The notes: a model not told the origin generated them from the sequence alone. Shown: positions 41,334 through 53,640, counted from the first letter of the stretch. The stretch: 64,000 nucleotides of DNA from Dirofilaria immitis (GCA_024305405.1 JAKNDB010000098.1:620001-684000), one strand, 5' to 3'. Translations and numbers: made by a program.

Positions 41334-42267
41334 CTTCTCAATAATTAATATATATATAATATAATTCTCAGTAATACGAATAATTATAGATTATGCAACA
41401 ATTTATAACTAATATTTGTATTCCAATTCAAATTTACCAAGAAATTATTTTAATTTAATTTAAATAACTTCTAAAACTTTTAATAATTATAATGTAAGAT
41501 GGAAAATTGCAGAAAATTGGTTTGGCATTGCTAATTTCCGGTATTATAGTGCTCATTGTTACCATATATGAATTTATATGGAATTCATCAAGACATCCAG
41601 TAATTATACTTCTCACCTCACTTTATCACATCTCTCTTACCATAACTCTTCTTATTTTCCCTCTTTATCAGGTATACGAAATCATATCATTTGGGATGAA
41701 CTTGTATTTTAAGCAAAATTACATTACGTAAAAAATTTTTTGAACTATTAAAAATATTATCAAATCTATTAAATGATGTTATCAAAAAATGCAACTGATA
41801 ATAACACATCCCAACAAGTTGCAACAATTGAAAATTTTCTTATTTTTACAGATTACCGTTAGTCGAGATCTTTATGCGAATTTATTGCATTGTACATGCT
41901 TATTGATGATTAATGCAGTCCGTTTTGCAGATATCTTAACACAACTAGACTATCGAAACATTGGTATTTGAATTTTAAATTTTATCAAACAAATTCATAA
42001 ATAAAAATAAGTTCTTGAAACATTCTAAAAATGGTATGATTTCTTACAGGTGAAGTGGCAACTTGGTCATGGAGAATACACAATACAACAGAAGTATTTG
42101 CATTAGGTGCTCATTTTGCAACAATTATATGGTGTCTTCGGATTCTTGATATAGCTGGTAATACTAGAATTTCTCATGCACTACAGCCGATCGTCGAATT
42201 CAGGAATCCATTAAGTACAGATCAAACAACAGTTCAACATTATACTTATTCGTTTCAAGATGTATGA
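37573..42267 (+). CDS. Unrecognised polytopic membrane protein, about 601 residues, nine exons
   Basis: Not recognised as any named family. The model is 37573-37914, 38278-38571, 38737-38867, 38976-39153, 39899-39954, 40430-40744, 41513-41671, 41852-41963, 42050-42267. Splice phases agree at all eight junctions if one T is restored at 38491-38499 (a QFGNLIRY context), which argues for one gene and not several. About 13-14 hydrophobic helices are visible, for example RILIIVGIVSVMNAFLAGCI, IGIIHILLLIILTLTLISSC, HFIETLLYFCVFITSTIVAY and KIGLALLISGIIVLIVTIYE. The polar tail contains WSWRIHNTTEVFALGAHFAT. Similar openings recur about every 150 residues, hinting at repeated four-helix units. Introns 1, 4 and 6 are built of tandem repeats. 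The weakest junction is exon 6 to 7, where the GTTTGA donor sits next to a TGA stop; two separate genes remain possible. Confidence 0.6.
37921..37985. repeat. CT-rich microsatellite
   Basis: Pyrimidine run of TCTC/CCTC units just inside intron 1 of the membrane protein gene. Confidence 0.85.
38107..38280 (+). repeat. Tandem repeat of 41-48 bp, each unit carrying a 3' splice site
   Basis: Four imperfect units end in TTTTCAGGT, with the AG at 38144, 38192, 38233 and 38277. Upstream of each is a related string (AAGAAATAGATGAAT-like). Only the last acceptor gives the phase and frame of exon 2 (VYGLLSYSTM). Confidence 0.8.
39210..39520 (+). repeat. Degenerate minisatellite, about 39-bp period, 7-8 units
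   Basis: Units of the type CACTATCGTATATTTGTC followed by an AAGAGTAAATAGT-like string recur between 39222 and 39510, diverged from one another. The array fills much of intron 4 of the membrane protein gene. Confidence 0.7.
39735..39790. repeat. Short tandem duplication
   Basis: GTTACGGTAATTGTAACTTA occurs twice in a row with a few bases between, in intron 4. Each unit is itself partly palindromic (GTTAC..GTAAC). Confidence 0.85.
40380..40422. repeat. TTTA microsatellite
   Basis: About nine TTTA units just upstream of the exon 6 acceptor, where they also serve as the polypyrimidine/T-rich tract. Confidence 0.9.
40858..41372. repeat. Large AT minisatellite/microsatellite array
   Basis: About 15 units built on TATAATTCTCAATAATTAAT plus variable (TA)n, including one TA run of over 50 bases at about 41222-41282. 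It occupies the space between the stop-adjacent donor at 40745 and the exon starting 41513. Confidence 0.95.
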
Positions 42268-42827
42268 TAATATACATTACAACAAATTATCAATCACTTT
42301 TTTTTCCATTTATTTTTTCAAATTCTAATAAGCTAGGTAATTTTAAAATCTGGGAAGTTGATTATATAAAAATATTGATGTCATGCAGTTTCTTTTTGCT
42401 TTCCAAGGCTAGATATGTGCAAAAAAACTTTAAAAATCCAATGAAATTAAAGGAATTAAAATAAAAAACTGGAATGGAATAGCAGAATAAAAAATAACTA
42501 CTAACATAAACATAGCTTTTTACAAATCTGAAAAAACCCAATTGCGAATTGTTTCGAGACTTCTTTATTGAACATATAATCGAAAAAGTTTTTTGAAATT
42601 GAATGAACTTTAAAAAAAAACAACGAAACACGAAGTGCTTTATGACTTAGCTTCAAGAAGAGTTCAGTCCATATTGAAGCTTGAATGAAATGATTTTTTT
42701 AAATATATTTTTTCACAAACTTAATATGCCAAAGATATGAAAAAGATATATGCAAAAAAAAAACAAAATAAAATCTATGACCAAAACAATACAATCTTTC
42801 TATATATATAAGACATATCTCATGTGA
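42268..42827. other. Convergent 3' intergenic region
   Basis: 560 bases between the 3' ends of the membrane protein gene and SRP72. AT-rich. No gene is supported. Confidence 0.5.
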
Positions 42828-45800
42828 TTACCATTTGTTACCCGTTTTTTTCTTTTTCTTCTTTTGTTGTTGACCAGCTGGTCTTTGTTGACGTGGACCT
42901 TCTACACCCATCACTGGACCAGATAGATGCGGTGAATTGTTTAATTTCGTTGTCGTTGTTATTGGTTCTCTGAAAAAAAGAATGACTTGATAATTATAAT
43001 CTTTTAAACAGTTAAAACTCGGTATCACAATACAAAAAGACCTGCAATGCAAAATCGGCTAATGAGCAGAAACTTATAACAGTTCAAAAACACATACATT
43101 TTGGGAGAAGAGCTAACTGCTCCCTGTGTGCCTCGGCCAATATCACGATCACGGTGCTTTTGTTCAGTTTTTCCTAAACGCTGTACGTTCTTGTTTTGGC
43201 AACCACCGTTCCGGATCAGGAGGTACTTTTGGGTCGAAATTTTTGGGTAAGATAATTTTTCGCTTACGTTTGTGTGCTCTCTTTTACCAGAAACTATCTC
43301 CTGGAAAAATATATTTATGACTAAACAAATAGAAATAGTAAAATATATAATCTACAAAGGTATTACGAGATTCCATTCCTGAATTTTTAATTCACTCTTA
43401 AAAATAATATTTTGTATAGTATTTTGTTTTTCCGAGCTAGTAATGACAGATCTGAACACACTGACAATCTTACCAAAAAAAAAAAAATAAACGCACGCTG
43501 AGCACATTTCAAACATTTCAAACCACTTATCTGAATTATTAATTCCTTCCAACTCTCATTTATATTTATAATTATTTAACCAAAAAGTATTGTAACTAAC
43601 AGCATCAGCAGTTTCTACTTTCGTCTCTTTTTTTGACGATAACGTTCACCATATAAGATAAGATTCGAATTCTCTAGCGCATCGACATCGATATCAGTAC
43701 TATTCTCCTGGGGAAATACTTTTGCTAATAATTCCTCAGCTCGTGGTATATTAAACGATGAATACGCTTTGATCAGACTACACATTATCTGCATATCATT
43801 AGGACGAAGTTCAGAAAGTTTTTCCAGACATTCTGCAGCGGAACGATAATCTCCTAATTGAATATTGAGTGAAGCAACTTCCTCTAATATTGCAACGCGA
43901 GCTTCTTCATTTTTTGCCGAATTCAACGCAGATTTTAGAAGATCCAGCGCCAACTGCAATTAAACTTCTATTCAAAACAAAATACAAAATTACAATTAAA
44001 AAGCATTTTCATGGCAATGAAAAGTTGGATTTCCACATGATATTATAATTGAATATACATTTTGCTGGTTTGTAGCTAAGAGAAGAGCGACTCTCAACTG
44101 TAAAATTGCCGGATAAGATAACAAATCTGGAGATGCTTCGTTCAATGAATTGCTGGCGTCTTCCAATTTTCCTACAAATTTTTTCTTTTTAGTACAAAAA
44201 ATTTTTTCATGGATAATTACTGAAATCATATCTTATTAACTAACAATCACCGTAAATAAATGTTAACTCAATCATTAGTGCTCAATTTATAATAAAGACA
44301 AAACATATATGAAGAAGGTCAAGCATAGACCTCTTGAGAAAAAGTATCACTAAACAATTTAAATCATATGACAATTTAGTCACTAATATAAATACCAAAA
44401 ATAGTATATTTTATTCTACTAATTTTTAATTCTTTTTTCGCAAGGAACTATTACATTCAAAAGGAGAAAAAAAGAACTATAAATTTTCTGGAAGAACTAG
44501 AAAAATAGAAGCTGGGCTAAAGCAAAGTATATGCAAACCTTCATCAAGTAAAACTTGAACTGCCGTTAATTTCGCTTCTTTTGATGGATCATCTTTGAGA
44601 ATGGAAAGTGCTTTTGGATCTCTTTCGAGCGAACATACAGTGCTGCTTCTATCAGCGTCACTTCGGTTGAAGAACCATATTTTTGGTGCATTCTTCAAGA
44701 GTTCGACGACACGGTTCACGCTGATTCGAAAAAGATGCATCAGAGCCTAAACTGTTTTAAAAGTAACATGATAATTTCAAGCGAAATAAACAAAGAAACT
44801 ATTAAATTACATTTAAAAACTTTTTAAATAACATCAAAAGCTTGATCTGCATAAGTTTAATGCCAAGAATTTTACTTACTAATGTTATCTTTTGAAAACT
44901 GTAAAAGAAAAATTAAAACAAAAAAACTTTCTGAGCTACTGAAACATTCTTCACATGAAAGAGAATGTGGAATAAAGTTTATCCCTATAATAATTATCCC
45001 TCATCAGTAAGAGTTGCTTAGCAGAACTTTAGAATAAGGACCTGATTTAATAAAAGAACACGTCGTTGTCGAGCTGTAAGCTTAGAACTTTCAACTTGAA
45101 GTGCAGTTTTTAATTTCTTCCGTGCCTCTAACAAATTATGTTCCACACGACATGACGGGATATTGTTTGCGACCATTGCAGTAACACTCTTATCTGATGG
45201 ACTAAAAAGAGATTTCATTTCTAGACATTAACAGCTTTTTAAATTTTAAATCAGTGATGTTTAAATTTTACTAACTTAAGATTTTGAACTCGCAAATAGA
45301 TTTTTAATGCATCGTCTTTTCTGCCCAGCATCTGAAGAACAAACGCTTTTTGAACTCGAATCACGGACAGCTCCTCTTCGATTTCCTCCTCCGACAAACC
45401 TTCTTCTGCTAACGTATCACTACATAATTCTGAAAAAATATTACAATCAGTCATAAGCAACCACCATCATAAGTTAGGTTTGGATATAACAAAAAAAAAA
45501 AGGAAGATATGGAAATATTTATAAGGTGAAAGAAAGGAAAACAAACTTTCAGCTTTTTCAAGAAATTTTAACGCTTGAGCATATCCACCTGACTCGATTA
45601 ACTGACAAGCACCATTATATAACTGCTCGAATGTTTCCAGATGTGATGGTGGTTGCTGAAAAATTGCCAGAAATTCGCTATTCTATGACTTAAAACTATC
45701 TTTTCCTTCTCATCCCTTTGTTTAGATCCTAAATTTTTTCGATTCATGTGGCTTCTTTTCATTTTTTTTTGGTAAGTGAGGCTAGTATGAATGTATTATT

Positions 45801-46980
45801 CCTTGCAATTAATGTTAGGCAACTTTTTAAATATTCTGTTTGAATGCCTTAATCCATTACTCTTTTATAACCGATATCAGCACTTTTTATTTATAACTAA
45901 ATATTGAATCAACAAAACATAAAAACCTGTTGATGACCACTGGCTTGCAATTGCGTAACCGTTGCGATCAAATTGGCGCAACGTTCTTCATCGTAACCAT
46001 CCGAATGATCTTTCAACAAAGTCCTAGAAGTAAGAACAAGTTTAAAATTTTCCCATCTTCATTATATCAATTTGATTTGGAAATTTAAAAAACAAAAGAC
46101 GACAACAACAAAGCGGAAAGTTTATTATGAAATTAGAAATCTTACAAATAAAGTGTTGAAAATATAAAGAAAAAAAATACATAAATATTTTTGAAGCTTC
46201 ATCAAAACGTTCAGCGCGATAAAGTAACTGTGCTTTTAGTTCCATACAACGATAATCGTTTTCTGAAGTCTTACTAAGTGTTTCTAATGCAGCAGCATCT
46301 TGTTGCATTCGATACAAAACATACGCTTTTTCAAACAGACAATCCCTGAATGTTAGTAATATTTAATGTCGAGAATTGATAAAATTTACTAATCTCTTTA
46401 GCAACAAATTTTCATTAAACTGACTCAATTAATAAAAAAAATATCATAGTGAGTTGAGTTAAAAAGAATTATTAATGATAAAATAATGTAAAGAAAATTT
46501 AACCCCATATGATGAGGTGGAGTCTTCTTGATCAATGTAAGTGCTTCATCCAATCGATCAAGCTGTATAAGTGCTATTAGTTTACATTTAAATGCCAATG
46601 TTTCTCTTGGATATGTACGTAATACTGAAATCAAAATTCTCGAAGAGAAATAATTCATTATTTTTATAAAGCCTTGGACATGAAAATTAAAGATAAGTGA
46701 TAAAGATATGAAAAAAGCACGATAATAGGAAAGTATAAAATAAATAGGATGAGTACGGTATGAGTAACAATAGATAGAGAAATAATAAGCAATTGATTAC
46801 CAGTGAATTAAATTGAATTGAGCATAAATTATTCTTGAATAAATTAATCACATATTTATCAAAATATATTTTAATCATTTAACCTTTATTAGCAATTTTT
46901 AATGCTTTATCATAATCGGCGCTAGTATCTGCTTTAGCAAGTTCAATAAAGCATTGTTTTGCGCCACTTTCCGCCACCAT
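42828..46980 (-). CDS. SRP72: Signal recognition particle subunit SRP72
   Basis: Homologue of SRP72, which with SRP68 binds 7SL RNA in the particle that targets nascent secretory proteins to the ER. The protein is a run of TPR repeats: DYDKALKIANK; TYPRETLAFKCKLIALIQLD; ETLSKTSENDYRCMELKAQL; GYAQALKFLEKAES; EEELSVIRVQKAFVLQMLGR; ARKKLKTALQVESSKLTARQ; ALDLLKSALNSAKNEEARVA; and GDYRSAAECLEKLSELRPND. Next come DVDALENSN and the diagnostic RNA-binding motif LPKNFDPKVPPDPERWLPKQ (43180-43260). It ends in a Lys-rich tail (GQQQKKKKKKTGNKW). At least two one-base losses in A runs (about 44680 and 44610) break the TPR exon, where YGSSTEVTLIEAALYVRSKE reads in another frame. ATG 46980 (MVAESGAKQC) is the first clear start. 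It has about 11 exons, whose limits were not all fixed. Confidence 0.92.
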
Positions 46981-49900
46981 CGTTGATCGATTATCTATGT
47001 ATAACCTTAAAATAATATATGATTTCACATCAAACGAAGATATGTATAATTTTATATCATTTTTAACTATTAAACAATTTTGATCAATTCAGATGATGAT
47101 TTAAATCATTAATAAATCAATCAATATAATAATAAATGCTTGTTCAATTCATTTTCTTACTAAATAGAAAGAAACACAAACGAAAGATGTAAATATTCAA
47201 ACAAAAAAAAAACATAATTTATGAATATGATATCTACACGTTGACCTTTAACCTTCATATATTATACTTCCTGATATTTTATTAAAATTAAAAACAACGA
47301 ATAAAATGAGATCCTAAAATAATATTTATTCATAACAGATTAGATACTATCCAACTCATATATCATAGATTTATGATAGTAAATACGCACGTATCATTTA
47401 CGGATAAACTACGTGTCAACGAAAAATTAACCTTAAGTACCGGCGACCATCCGTAGAATAACAGACGGACAATTGTAATTCATAGTAGAAAGATTTACCT
47501 GAATAAATTAATGAAATTGATAAAATTATCACTTTTGTGATAATTAGAAATTTGCATATAACATTTTAGCATAATTTATATCTGAAAAAGATCACAATAA
47601 TAATATTCTTAAGAAAATTGATTTTTATCATTATTTTTAGTCAATTTTGAAAGAAGATAATTATGAGACTTATTGGAGGAATAAATGGAGGAAAAGATAA
47701 ATGCATGAATAGATAAATGATAAGATATTTCAAGATTTAACATTTTCTTTCTCGAGATTTTTTCATGCCCATTTCCAATTCCATTTCAAGCGAATTTTCA
47801 AATGATTTCTTTGCATTTTAAAATATGCTAGCAAAAAATAGTAAGAGAAAAGATTAAAGAACAATTTATGTTAAGTGATGATAAATTTTATCAGTGATAA
47901 CTTTTTTTATACGTCTATTATACGCTTATTTCATCTTCTTAATTAGCAAACGCTTATTATTATTTTTCTTGAATAGTTAGAATTCATTTTCATATCTATT
48001 TTTTCAACAATATATATACATATATACACTTATTATATTAAATATAGAATATATATTAGTAGAATAAAATGATAAGTGAAACGAATTGATGAACAATTAC
48101 TTTTATCTTTTTTTAAATATTAAATTTTTATAAGAAAAAGATAAGCAAATCAAATGTAAGTAATTTGCTTGTAAGGAAGTAAATATTGGAATTAAATGTT
48201 AACATATTTTAATTTCAGTATTTTTCATTTTTAAATACATTGCTAAATTTATGTGATTTCAGAGACATAAATCTCGAGATTATAGTGCAACCAGAGAATC
48301 CAATAATAGCGCAAAAACAAAAGTAATTTCAATCGTTTTTTTTCTTTGATTTTTAATTAATTAGTGCAAATAAATAATTTCTAAAATTTTAAGAAAAATT
48401 TTCAATAATAAATCCTAAACGGACAATGTTACTGCTAAATTTTCTTATCATTCTTATATCAACGAATGAAAAGATAAGAATTTGATTAATATAAGATTAT
48501 CTGTAAGTATAATAAGTTAATTTTTATAGTATGAATTTGATTGATAATTTATCAGTGAATATGACAATTCAGAATAGATAAGCTTTCAAATGATATAAGT
48601 TATGCCTTATAAAAAAGATATAAATGAATTATTATCAAGAAAAAAGTCGTAGAAATTAAATTTTCAAAAATATATGCTTAATGCAAATTGCATGTGAGCA
48701 ATCTATAAATAGAAATATATAATATAAAAGTTCAAAAATCAATTTAAAAAAGGCAAAAGTTGTAATCTTAAAAATTGAATACATTAAAAGATGCAAATTA
48801 TAAATATTTTTTCTAAATTAAATTTAATTAAAATTTACAAAGCATTTAGTAATATTAATTACAATCTCAGTGGGAATTAAAAATTTAATATTTTATCCTA
48901 AAATTAAAATATAAAAAAATTCGAGTAGTACTGTAATTTTGTTTTCTTTTTTTAACGAGAAAAATAAGATGTCATCTATATTTCACCCATTTACTAAGAG
49001 AGACAATGGTTGAAAGATTTACGTGAAAAAAGATTTACGTGAACAAAGATTTGCGTGAATAAAAAAAAGATTTACACTGAATAAAAACGTAAATGTCAGA
49101 TACCATTTTCAATAGCAATTTCAAATACTGCTGGGTTGTTATAATTATTACGTATTGTTTTCTTAACTTTATTTTACCTGTATATTCATCTCAAAGGATT
49201 AATAACCTTATCACTTGATAAAATAAGGAAAATTTTAAATTTCTGAAAATAGCAGCATTCCACAAAATGCTCCTTTCTCATACATACATTGCCAGAAGTT
49301 ATTAATTATAAAGACTAAGTAACGTAACTATGAAAAATACTGATAAGTTTAAACGGCAGAAATTTCGCTTACGTGTGAGCATTCCATCTTCTAAACTAAT
49401 ATGCTTGACGTGAAATAATAACGTGAAAAGATGCAACATAGAAGTTCTCAATTATATTATATAAGATTAATCCATCAATCTAATTTGCTTTTATTACATA
49501 AAGTCTTAATTTTATGATGAATACACGTATCACGTAGTACTGTATTAATCTTCAAAAAAATTTGATATAAACATTTTCCACGTTCGACGTATAAGAGCAT
49601 GGACAGACGCAACGTAGCGACTAATCCTTAAAATGAATCATCCCTACAATTGCTACCATCTATTTTTAATTCATAAAGCTCCAACCTCAGAAAAAGTTCA
49701 CGTATCACGTAATAGCCCATCCTTATGTTTCACTTTCTGTAGCATGTAATAAAATATTGATGAGACTGATAGAAGCTAGAATGATATATGCAATAATGTG
49801 TGAGAGAATATGTTGTTAGAGAAAGAGAGGGTTAGCGTGATAGTATGCGGTCAGGATTCAGAAGGGAATTTTTTCTCTATGCGTAAAATGTTAATATATT

Positions 49901-50056
49901 CTATGTGAAGTTTCATAAGAAGTTCACACGTACGTCTAGGTTTCGTATAAATTGATGTTCATTTTGCCATTCTTCACAATATATTAATTATAATATAGGC
50001 ATAAACAGTATTGGCAAATGAAATAGATTCGATTTTATAAATCGGAAATCGGAAAT
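46981..50056. other. Large divergent intergenic region
   Basis: 3.1 kb between SRP72 and the small membrane protein gene. AT-rich and without supported genes. It holds several copies of ACGTATCA-type strings, including an identical 13-mer CACGTATCACGTA at 49524 and 49699 and a related string near 47390, and an AGATTTACGTGAA array at 49015-49072. Regulatory use is plausible but unproven. Confidence 0.45.
49015..49075 (+). repeat. AGATTTACGTGAA short repeats
   Basis: Four imperfect copies about 16 bp apart, the first two identical over 13 bases. Intergenic, about 1 kb upstream of the 69-residue protein gene. Confidence 0.8.
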
Positions 50057-50266
50057 ATGCGGGATTCCAAAAGATCGTTTTGGTTTGCTGTATTGAACAG
50101 ATTCTCGCGGCTAGCTTTTTATCGTAAACCTGCATCTGGAACAATTGCCGTGTTTGGTTTCCTAATTATGGTACCAATTCTAATGTATACTGTTGGTGGT
50201 TATCCGATGTTACACAAAGACCAGTTCAAGGGTATGAAGAAAAGGAATGTTGGCGATGATTTGTGA
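50057..50266 (+). CDS. Small single-pass membrane protein, 69 residues
   Basis: Intact single-exon frame MRDSKRSFWF to TGA. It has a basic N-terminus (residues 1-27, many Arg/Lys), one hydrophobic helix (TIAVFGFLIMVPILMYTVGG, about residues 29-48), then YPMLHKDQFKGMKKRNVGDD. The small size, basic start and single helix are like many mitochondrial inner-membrane assembly factors. The pattern of a helix followed by YP and a Lys-rich tail resembles SMIM20/MITRAC7 faintly, but I cannot confirm homology. It lies 378 bp upstream of SDS22 on the same strand, a spacing seen in nematode operons. Not recognised with confidence. Confidence 0.6.
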   Translation: MRDSKRSFWFAVLNRFSRLAFYRKPASGTIAVFGFLIMVPILMYTVGGYPMLHKDQFKGMKKRNVGDDL

Positions 50267-50644
50267 ATTTAGAATTAATATATCACATCAAGGTTTCGAA
50301 TATAGAAGATGGAATAGATTATTACGTGTTACATAATTATATCACTTATATCATTACCAATTATTACGTATCATACAAAAAATCTTATCTGGATTTGATA
50401 ATTAACTCGTAAAACTGAAAAGGACACGATTTATTCTCTTAGAAAGTCTTGATTTACATTATCGGTTTATCATTCTACGGATTTCATGCAAAAAAAAAAC
50501 TTACGGTTAATTGGAAATGTATTTTAAACTTCTCATTTTTAATGTTTGTTAAATCTTCGTTGCGTGTATATATTACATAATTCCTGATTATTGTTTGGAA
50601 TACTTTGCGTATTAGTTTTGCATGTTGTATTTGGTGATACAGAG

Positions 50645-53038
50645 ATGAATAAAATTTTAGAAATGGCAACTGGTGACAATAATGTTAGCTGCAATAATGA
50701 ACCGATAGTTGATGAGATAGATATGGTAGAAAGGGAAAGTGGTAAAAGCTCACGTCGGAATCTTTTCGACTTGAATGAATTTGATGTTGATTCAGAGGTA
50801 ATTGTTTCTTCAAAGAATACAAACAAATTTTTATATTCACTTTAGGCACGCATTTTTTATTTCATCAAGCACAATTTAATTCATTGAAAGAAGAAGCTTT
50901 TTATTAGCAATAATAAGAAAAATTAAGCGAATCAGTTAGAGGATGAAATTCGAACAAATTTTTTGATTATACTTTGTTGTTTTGAATAATTGAAAATTTT
51001 TCTCCCTCGATCATTTATTTCAGGCTATAGATCTAAATCAGTGTCGTGTAGACACTATTCCAGATTTTTCAAGGTTCACCCAGTTAAAGGTATATTTAAC
51101 TCTCTTTGTAAATGATGATTTATATGCAAAATATCTTTTCTTTTTTTTATAATACGATCTGTTTTTTTTTATTTGATGCAGTTATAATTATTTAAGTGCA
51201 AGCTACCAAACAAAAATAAAATTTGTCGTCGGAATCTGTTTGAAATGAAGGAACTTCTTGAAGCGATATTACAATTTATATATTTCTATTACTAACTGTA
51301 TGTTTTAAAGGAGCTTTGTATGCGACAAAATCTGTTGACATCACTCAGTGATCATCTTGCAATCGCCACGCTTACTCAGCTTGATTTATACGACAACCAG
51401 ATTGAGGTTTTTGAACTGTTTACTTATTTGCTATTGCAGTGACAGCATTTTAGTAGATTAATTTATGTTGTGTCTTTTTTCATCACCTTATACTGATACA
51501 TCTATATCAAATTAATCTTAAAATGGATATAATCTATTAAAATTGCTGGATTAAAGCATAGGACGAAAATAGATTATATAAAAAGGAAGATATTTCTTAC
51601 TAATTTCAGGTTATTTCAAACCTCGATAAACTCGTTAATCTTGAAATTCTTGATCTAAGCTACAATCGTATCAGAAAAATTGAAGGTTTATCTGCATTGT
51701 TTAATTTAAAACGTATTTATTTGGTGCACAATAAAATTGAAAAATTGATGGCTTGGAATCACTTATGAAACTTGAAGTACTTGAGCTTGGCGATAATCGA
51801 ATCAAGGTTACATTACATTTACTTTTCTTATTTGGTTTCCAATACCGCATTAATTATACGATTTCGGTTATTGTATTTTTCTTTCAGAAGTTAGAAAATA
51901 TTGGACATTTACAACATCTTTGTGAGCTGTATATTGGCAAAAATAAAATCCAAAAATTTGAAAACTTGGAAAATTTAACCAGACTTACTGTACTTAGTGC
52001 TCCGGTGAGGTTTCATTTGCAATTTTTTAAAAAAAGTTCAGCTGAATTATTTACTTTCTTTAAAGGGAAAATCACTATACGGAGATGCTTTGTAATTGGC
52101 TTTCTAAAGGTTGGTGATGTAATGTGATGTCTTTATATACGATGTTTGACATTGTTAGAAACTTACAATCGTGATTTTTTGTTACAGGCGAATCGTTTAA
52201 TTGACTTAAGCGGTATTTCAATGCTTACCGAACTTACTGAACTTCATGTCAGTGATCAAGGGATTGAATCTTTGGCCGAATTGACATCTCAGGTTCATAT
52301 TAAATCTTCACGTGATTCAGTAACTTATTCATTATCATCTCAATATTATCAAGTATTTCCCTCGTTTTGAATCGTTAAAATAGAATTTTTTGCAGAAAAA
52401 ACTAACGATAGTTGACGCAGCCAATAATAAGATAACTAAATTGGATGGTCTTATTCATTTAGATCAGTTAGAAGATATATGGGTATGTTTAATCATCTAT
52501 GTATTTAATACTTATTAATGTTTGCTTTTGAAAATGTCGTACATTTATTAGTTCCTTATAATAATTATAGCAGAAAATTATTGCAAAATAATAGATCAAT
52601 AAGATGGTGGTAAGAGCAATTTTAAATTGAGTCAAATTGAGCTAATGTAATTATTATGATTCTTGCTTGATATTCTTGCTTGGCTTCATGGAAAAGAAAA
52701 CTCTGGAATATATATCAACTATCCTGAAACGTATAATCATCATAAAAATATATCGTTTGTAGTTTGGTGTTTTCAGGCAGACTATAAGAATATTTTGAGC
52801 AATTATTTATCAATTCCATCTTTATCTGTGAGGTATTACATAGTCATACCTGTTTCAGTTAAACGACAATGAAATATCAGATTGGAATGAACTGTTAAAA
52901 CTTTCCAAATTGCCTGCTCTGAGGACGATCTATTTAGAGAGAAACCCTATCTATAAAACAGATCAGAGTAGTTATCGAAGGAAAATAATGTTAAGCTTAC
53001 CCCAGGTGACGCAAATTGATGCAACATTATGTCGTTGA
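50645..53038 (+). CDS. PPP1R7: SDS22 / PPP1R7 protein phosphatase 1 regulatory subunit
   Basis: Homologue of SDS22, a leucine-rich-repeat protein that binds the PP1 catalytic subunit and acts in its maturation and mitotic functions. Exons: 50645-50797, 51024-51089, 51311-51406, 51610-51806, 51888-52004, 52188-52292, 52396-52482, 52859-53038, about 333 residues, normal for the family. After an acidic N-terminal segment come about 11 SDS22-type LRRs of the form LxxLxxLxLxxNxI, for example LTQLDLYDNQIE, LVNLEILDLSYNRIRKIEGL, LCELYIGKNKIQKFENLENL and LTIVDAANNKITKLDGLIHL. A C-terminal LRR cap follows (LRTIYLERNPIYK, YRRKIMLSLPQVTQIDATLC). All phases fit if one A is restored at about 51739-51745. 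The ATG follows GATACAG by two bases, compatible with trans-splicing. Confidence 0.95.
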
Positions 53039-53389
53039 ATGTTTTACGTTAATTCACTAAATTAACATTGACATTGAGATTATTGTCATTGTTTAAGCTA
53101 TTAATATCTTACTGCTTAGCACTTCTTTCTTTCAAGCCATCACAAAGTCAGCAATTCATGATTCAGTACTATTGTTTCTTGTTGTAACTAATTATAACTT
53201 AATGTTTTCAAAATAGAAACATTAATTAGAAGACAGATTTCCGTTTAAGTCGTTGAGTGAACAGTGAACTGAAATACAAGACAAAATACAAGACAGTCGT
53301 GAAAAAACGAAAATTTTTTTTTGATGTGGGAGAGCCAATTGATTTTCACTAACAGTTATAATTAGAAAAGTTTATTGGAAGTGCTAATG

Positions 53390-53640
53390 TTGACAACAGG
53401 ACGAATTTGTTCTATCATTTGTGTTTTTCCGGATTGTCGAGGGTCTTTCGAGTCCTTCTTTCCGGAAGGAGGAGAAGATTCCGTTTCCGCTGGTTGTGAG
53501 AGCTAGACCGTAGACTGACCGTTTACTACTGTAACCTTATTGAGCAATCCCCAAAAAACCTTTGGTTAGCAACACACTATGTATATGCTCTTCGTGGGGG
53601 CAAGATATAGGCAAAGAATAATCATCTGAGGTACATAAAA
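53390..53640. other. GC-rich block with short hairpins, unassigned
   Basis: Contains TTCCGG..CCGGAA and a stem TCCTTC/GAAGGA around TTTCCG. No long open frame and no match to a known RNA gene was recognised. It could be a non-coding RNA gene, remnant of a mobile element, or an exon of an untraced gene. Confidence 0.4.

Noticed and set aside
43126..43320. Plus-strand frame MCLGQYHDHG
   Set aside because: It is the antisense of the SRP72 C-terminal exon, which carries the conserved DPERWLP motif.
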